A DNA stretch of 5,709 nucleotides from Candidatus Woesearchaeota archaeon (lineage in GTDB: Archaea > Nanobdellota > Nanobdellia > Woesearchaeales > GW2011-AR15), in the NCBI GenBank assembly GCA_016934775.1, contig JAFGSP010000087.1, positions 1 through 5,709 on the forward strand, written 5' to 3'. Of the stretch, positions 3,742 to 5,709 are shown piece by piece. The stretch's first letter is position 1, and the number at the start of each line of letters is the position of its first letter. The notes below the pieces were generated by a model. That model saw nothing but the letters and a program-made list of their open reading frames with translations, was not told where the DNA came from and searched no databases. A program made the translations under genes and the position numbers.

Positions 3742-4023
3742 ATGGAACAGGAATTCATTCAGGAATTAGAGAATCTTATCCTGGGAAAAATTGAATCTAT
3801 GGAAATTGATGTATCTGCATCACCGTCTAGAGAATCCATTCTTGAGGCACTTAACAAGATAATTTCTTATGCGCTGCCCGGCTCATGGGCAGTCGGGGAG
3901 TTCGTGTCCAATGATGACACGGATTATCTCGTTTACGATGTCCATTTCTGCGGCGCTTTTTCTCTCCCTTCTTCCATACGGTTCTTTGAATTCGCTAACA
4001 AATTCACATTGACAAGGGTCTAG
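3742..4023 (+). CDS. Hypothetical protein, 93 aa
   Basis: I do not recognise this protein. The ATG at 3742 is preferred over the in-frame GTG at 3736 because GGGTG (3732-3736) can act as its ribosome-binding site. The product is acidic and soluble-looking. Residues 1-18 (MEQEFIQELENLILGKIE) and about 27-44 (SPSRESILEALNKIISYA) are probably amphipathic helices, followed by a WAVGEFVSNDDTDYLVYDVHFC segment that looks like beta strands, so a small alpha/beta fold is likely. There is no signal peptide and no metal motif. Its TAG stop overlaps the TAG stop of the nre gene in one CTAG. The promoter and start signals, plus this tight packing, support a real gene. Confidence 0.65.
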   Translation: MEQEFIQELENLILGKIESMEIDVSASPSRESILEALNKIISYALPGSWAVGEFVSNDDTDYLVYDVHFCGAFSLPSSIRFFEFANKFTLTRV

Positions 4024-5237
4024 AAATAGGAATTTAGCTTGCCTTGTTCCTTCATATTCTTTAGCATAAGACTCTTCTCCAGAAGCGAATCAGCATCGAA
4101 ACTGAACCTTTTCTTTGCAAATGCCTTTGCATACTTTAACATAAGCTCTTTTGAGGAGAAAGCAATCGGCCTGCTTTTCAGGGCAGCTCTAGTTGCCTCC
4201 CTTACGACCCACACGCCCAGGGCCATATAATATTCATTTGTTATGAACCTAAGTGCCAGTACAGAAGATTGTCTTTTCTTATTTTTTAGGTATTCAAGTA
4301 TGCCGAGTCGTGCTGCATAATACCCGCCTACAGTATTTGAAGCATAATCCTTCCTGCCTGCATACGATTCATAATCAGTAGCTGTCTCAACTTCTCCCGG
4401 CCTGGGCTTATTAGGGTTGCCAACATAAGTCTCAAAGAGCTCATAAGACCATATTTCCGGAAAGAACAACAACAGATAGTAATTTCCCAGATAGCCGCCG
4501 AAATGCGCCACATAATCATATTCATTAAATTCTTTGATTTCGTTGATCAGCTTCTTTCCCAGAGTATCATCTGTGGCAGTTATACTCCATCTTGTCGGCA
4601 CAAGCTTCCTGTTTTTCCCTATGCCTAATGTCCCGGCAGAAAGCAGTTTTGTGAGGAAATGCTCATCATATCCTTTTTTATAGAGGTAATCAACTGCATT
4701 GACTGCCTTGAGATCTGTATCATCCACTACTTTTTCGACATGGACAGGTACCTTTGGATTCTCGGTTATCTCTGCTTTTTCCAGGTTGACAGACGGGCCG
4801 TAAGGCGTGATATCTCTGTCAAGCTTAATGTTGAATTTAGGTGTTTTGTCAAGATGCACTTCAACATCTACTGGCTTTTTTGCCATAGCAACTTCCTTTG
4901 TTATATCAAGGAACTTCTCGTCAAAGCTCTTCACATTAGCCTTGAACCTTGAATTGATAAGAGATGACCTCAGGTCCACGATTCTTGGAATATCATAGTT
5001 GTCAGCAGCCCACTGCCTCGGCTTATCTGCGTCTTTCGGGATATTCTCGTTCGAGAAAAATCCCACATTAACCTTTGGATAGCCGAACCTGCCAACAAAC
5101 ACATTCGGAGACTCTCCGAAATATTCTTTTTTTGCAGTCTCATTGAACTGATTCTGCCTGATGACAGAATACACTTTAGGGCAGTTCCTCAGGTGCTGCA
5201 GCCTTGAGCCTCCGCAGTACGGGCAGTAGAATTCCAT
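4020..5237 (-). CDS. nreA: Nre-family DNA repair protein with PIP box
   Basis: Nre proteins are archaeal; in Haloferax NreA acts with PCNA in repair of mitomycin-type DNA damage. The 405 residues begin with a putative zinc knuckle using C5, C8 and C19 (CPYCGG...NCP), then FVGRFGYPKVNVG (47-59) and PRQWAADNYDIPRIVDLRSS (73-92). A variable segment with repeated KPVDVEVHLDK and VPVHVEKV strands covers about 121-170. The conserved C-terminal half has LVPTRWSITATDD (212-224), GNYYLLLFFPEIWSYE (251-266) and GRKDYASNTVGGYYAARLGILEYL (294-317). The last eight residues, QGKLNSYF, fit the PCNA-binding PIP box (Q398, L401, Y404, F405). ATG 5237 is preferred over the in-frame TTG at 5249; no ribosome-binding site is seen, so it is probably leaderless. 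NreB is the other possible subfamily. Confidence 0.93.
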   Translation of the reverse strand: MEFYCPYCGGSRLQHLRNCPKVYSVIRQNQFNETAKKEYFGESPNVFVGRFGYPKVNVGFFSNENIPKDADKPRQWAADNYDIPRIVDLRSSLINSRFKANVKSFDEKFLDITKEVAMAKKPVDVEVHLDKTPKFNIKLDRDITPYGPSVNLEKAEITENPKVPVHVEKVVDDTDLKAVNAVDYLYKKGYDEHFLTKLLSAGTLGIGKNRKLVPTRWSITATDDTLGKKLINEIKEFNEYDYVAHFGGYLGNYYLLLFFPEIWSYELFETYVGNPNKPRPGEVETATDYESYAGRKDYASNTVGGYYAARLGILEYLKNKKRQSSVLALRFITNEYYMALGVWVVREATRAALKSRPIAFSSKELMLKYAKAFAKKRFSFDADSLLEKSLMLKNMKEQGKLNSYF

Positions 5238-5259
5238 AGCTTTTAACAAAAAAAACAGA

Positions 5260-5270
5260 AATAAAAAATT
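5260..5270 (-). promoter_or_regulatory. Possible TATA box for nre
   Basis: AATTTTTTATT on the minus strand is centred about 28 bp before the ATG at 5237, inside the 37-bp gap after the upstream gene. It would give a leaderless transcript, though read-through from the upstream gene is equally possible. Confidence 0.4.
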
Positions 5271-5274
5271 AACC

Positions 5275-5574
5275 TTATTTCAGACATGCATACTGACCGT
5301 TTGTGGGCCCAGCTTGTGAACCAAATTCAATAACATGGACATGAAGACCTTCAGGCATTCCATCTTCAGAGACTATTTCCAGAGCCTTCTGCTCCAGTAG
5401 ATTCCTCACCAAGCCAGTATTTGCACTTCCTGTAACAACATTGATTGCTCCTTCAACATATTCAACAGGAGGCACATATCCTTTTGGAAATATCTTATGT
5501 CCCTCTTCAAAAGGTACGGCACGAAGCTGACCATCTATCCCTTGTCTTGCATTTGCAATATAAGTTACCATCAT
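5275..5574 (-). CDS. Hypothetical protein, 99 aa
   Basis: I do not recognise this family. Two adjacent ATG codons (5574, 5571) follow a strong GGAGG ribosome-binding site at 5584-5580; the spacing is 5 or 8 bases and I list the longer form. The product has a beta-rich look without membrane segments. Notable stretches are NARQGIDGQLRAVPFEEG (8-25), IFPKGYVPP (28-36), VEGAINVVTGSANTGLVRNLLE (40-61) and MPEGLHVHVIEFGSQAGPTNGQY (73-95). The tail holds a GLHVHVIEFG strand with two histidines. It ends 37 bp before nre on the same strand and may be co-transcribed with it. The strong ribosome-binding site is unusual for this window, where GGTGA or leaderless starts prevail, hinting at high expression or a different origin. 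Confidence 0.75.
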   Translation of the reverse strand: MMVTYIANARQGIDGQLRAVPFEEGHKIFPKGYVPPVEYVEGAINVVTGSANTGLVRNLLEQKALEIVSEDGMPEGLHVHVIEFGSQAGPTNGQYACLK

Positions 5575-5616
5575 TATAACCTCCGTTACTGTTTCTAGAA
5601 TAGACTATGAGCTTAC

Positions 5617-5625
5617 TAAATAAAT
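5617..5625 (-). promoter_or_regulatory. TATA box for 99-aa protein gene
   Basis: ATTTATTTA on the minus strand predicts a start of transcription near 5595 and a leader of about 20 bases containing the GGAGG site. A 16-bp palindrome sits five bp upstream of it. Confidence 0.5.
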
Positions 5626-5629
5626 TCAA

Positions 5630-5645
5630 TGTTATTATAATAACA
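5630..5645. repeat. 16-bp perfect palindrome, candidate operator
   Basis: TGTTATTATAATAACA is its own reverse complement. It lies immediately upstream of the TATA box of the 99-aa protein gene, the position of a BRE or activator/repressor site. It shares the core ATTATAAT with the palindrome at 5654-5669, 24 bp away centre to centre. Confidence 0.4.
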
Positions 5646-5653
5646 AATAAAAA

Positions 5654-5669
5654 AGAAATTATAATTTCT
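5654..5669 (-). terminator. 16-bp palindrome plus T-run, probable terminator
   Basis: AGAAATTATAATTTCT is a second perfect palindrome. On the minus strand it is followed at once by TTTTTATTT and sits two bases after a TAG stop codon (5674-5672). It can fold as a 6-bp A/T stem with a TATA loop, so termination of the upstream minus-strand gene is the simplest role. A paired operator with 5630-5645 is the alternative. Confidence 0.4.
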
Positions 5670-5671
5670 CG

Positions 5672-5709
5672 CTAAGAGGAGGAGCCACCTGTTTTTTTCT
5701 TGACATCAC
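5672..5709 (-). CDS. Possible C-terminal tail of an upstream gene
   Basis: Twelve codons at the window edge read DVKKKTGGSSS then TAG. A lysine-rich, Gly/Ser-ending tail is plausible for a small basic protein, and the terminator-like palindrome begins two bases after this stop. A second open frame, reading MSRKKQVAPPLSEKL and stopping at 5659, would end inside that palindrome and is less attractive. Too little is present to name the gene. Confidence 0.3.
   Translation of the reverse strand, partial: DVKKKTGGSSS

Noticed and set aside
1..5709. CRISPR array, insertion sequence or defence cassette
   Set aside because: No regularly spaced repeats, transposase or nuclease-effector genes are visible; the only tandem repeat is the two-copy 10-mer at 1380-1400.

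Overview
The window comes from an archaeon. Ribosomal proteins L15e and S6e (families absent from bacteria), the archaeal transcript-cleavage factor TFS and an Nre-family PCNA-binding repair protein all occur within 5.7 kb. Promoters look archaeal: TATA boxes sit about 25-30 bp before leaderless start codons, and the genes that have leaders carry GGTGA/GGAGG ribosome-binding sites. The compact layout, several very small genes, heavy AGA/AGG use and a stand-alone encapsulated-ferritin-type protein would suit a small-genome (DPANN-like, for example Woesearchaeota-type) lineage. That placement is inference only.

Layout, left to right. L15e (minus, C-terminus cut by the window edge) is divergent from S6e (plus); both have GGTGA sites, and the S6e leader looks structured. 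S6e converges on a 48-codon gene (minus), which shares a symmetric TATA box with a divergent winged-helix regulator (plus) preceded by a 10-bp tandem repeat. The regulator converges on radC (minus) with a 21-bp tail overlap. A gene-poor gap of about 360 bp follows. It holds a mirror-image pair of TATA boxes around a small palindrome, then a run of nested hairpins that I read as a candidate structured RNA. Next come a conserved two-helix small membrane protein (plus), an EncFtn-type ferritin (minus), and TFS (plus), the last two sharing one TATA box. After the TFS stop there are mutually exclusive hairpins, then an unrecognised 93-codon gene (plus) that meets the nre gene (minus) tail to tail at a shared CTAG. 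Upstream of nre on the same strand is an unrecognised 99-codon gene with a strong Shine-Dalgarno site, then two 16-bp perfect palindromes and the probable tail of another minus-strand gene.

Functionally the window mixes information processing (ribosome, transcript rescue, replication-coupled repair, RadC), iron chemistry (EncFtn) and several orphans. It is not one obvious operon: nearly every gene has its own promoter, arranged as divergent or convergent pairs. No CRISPR array, transposase, rRNA or tRNA was seen. The best candidates for something undescribed are the structured intergenic element at about 2485-2694 with its mirrored promoter, the wHTH/48-aa divergent unit with its tandem operator, and the EncFtn protein without an obvious shell-targeting tail.
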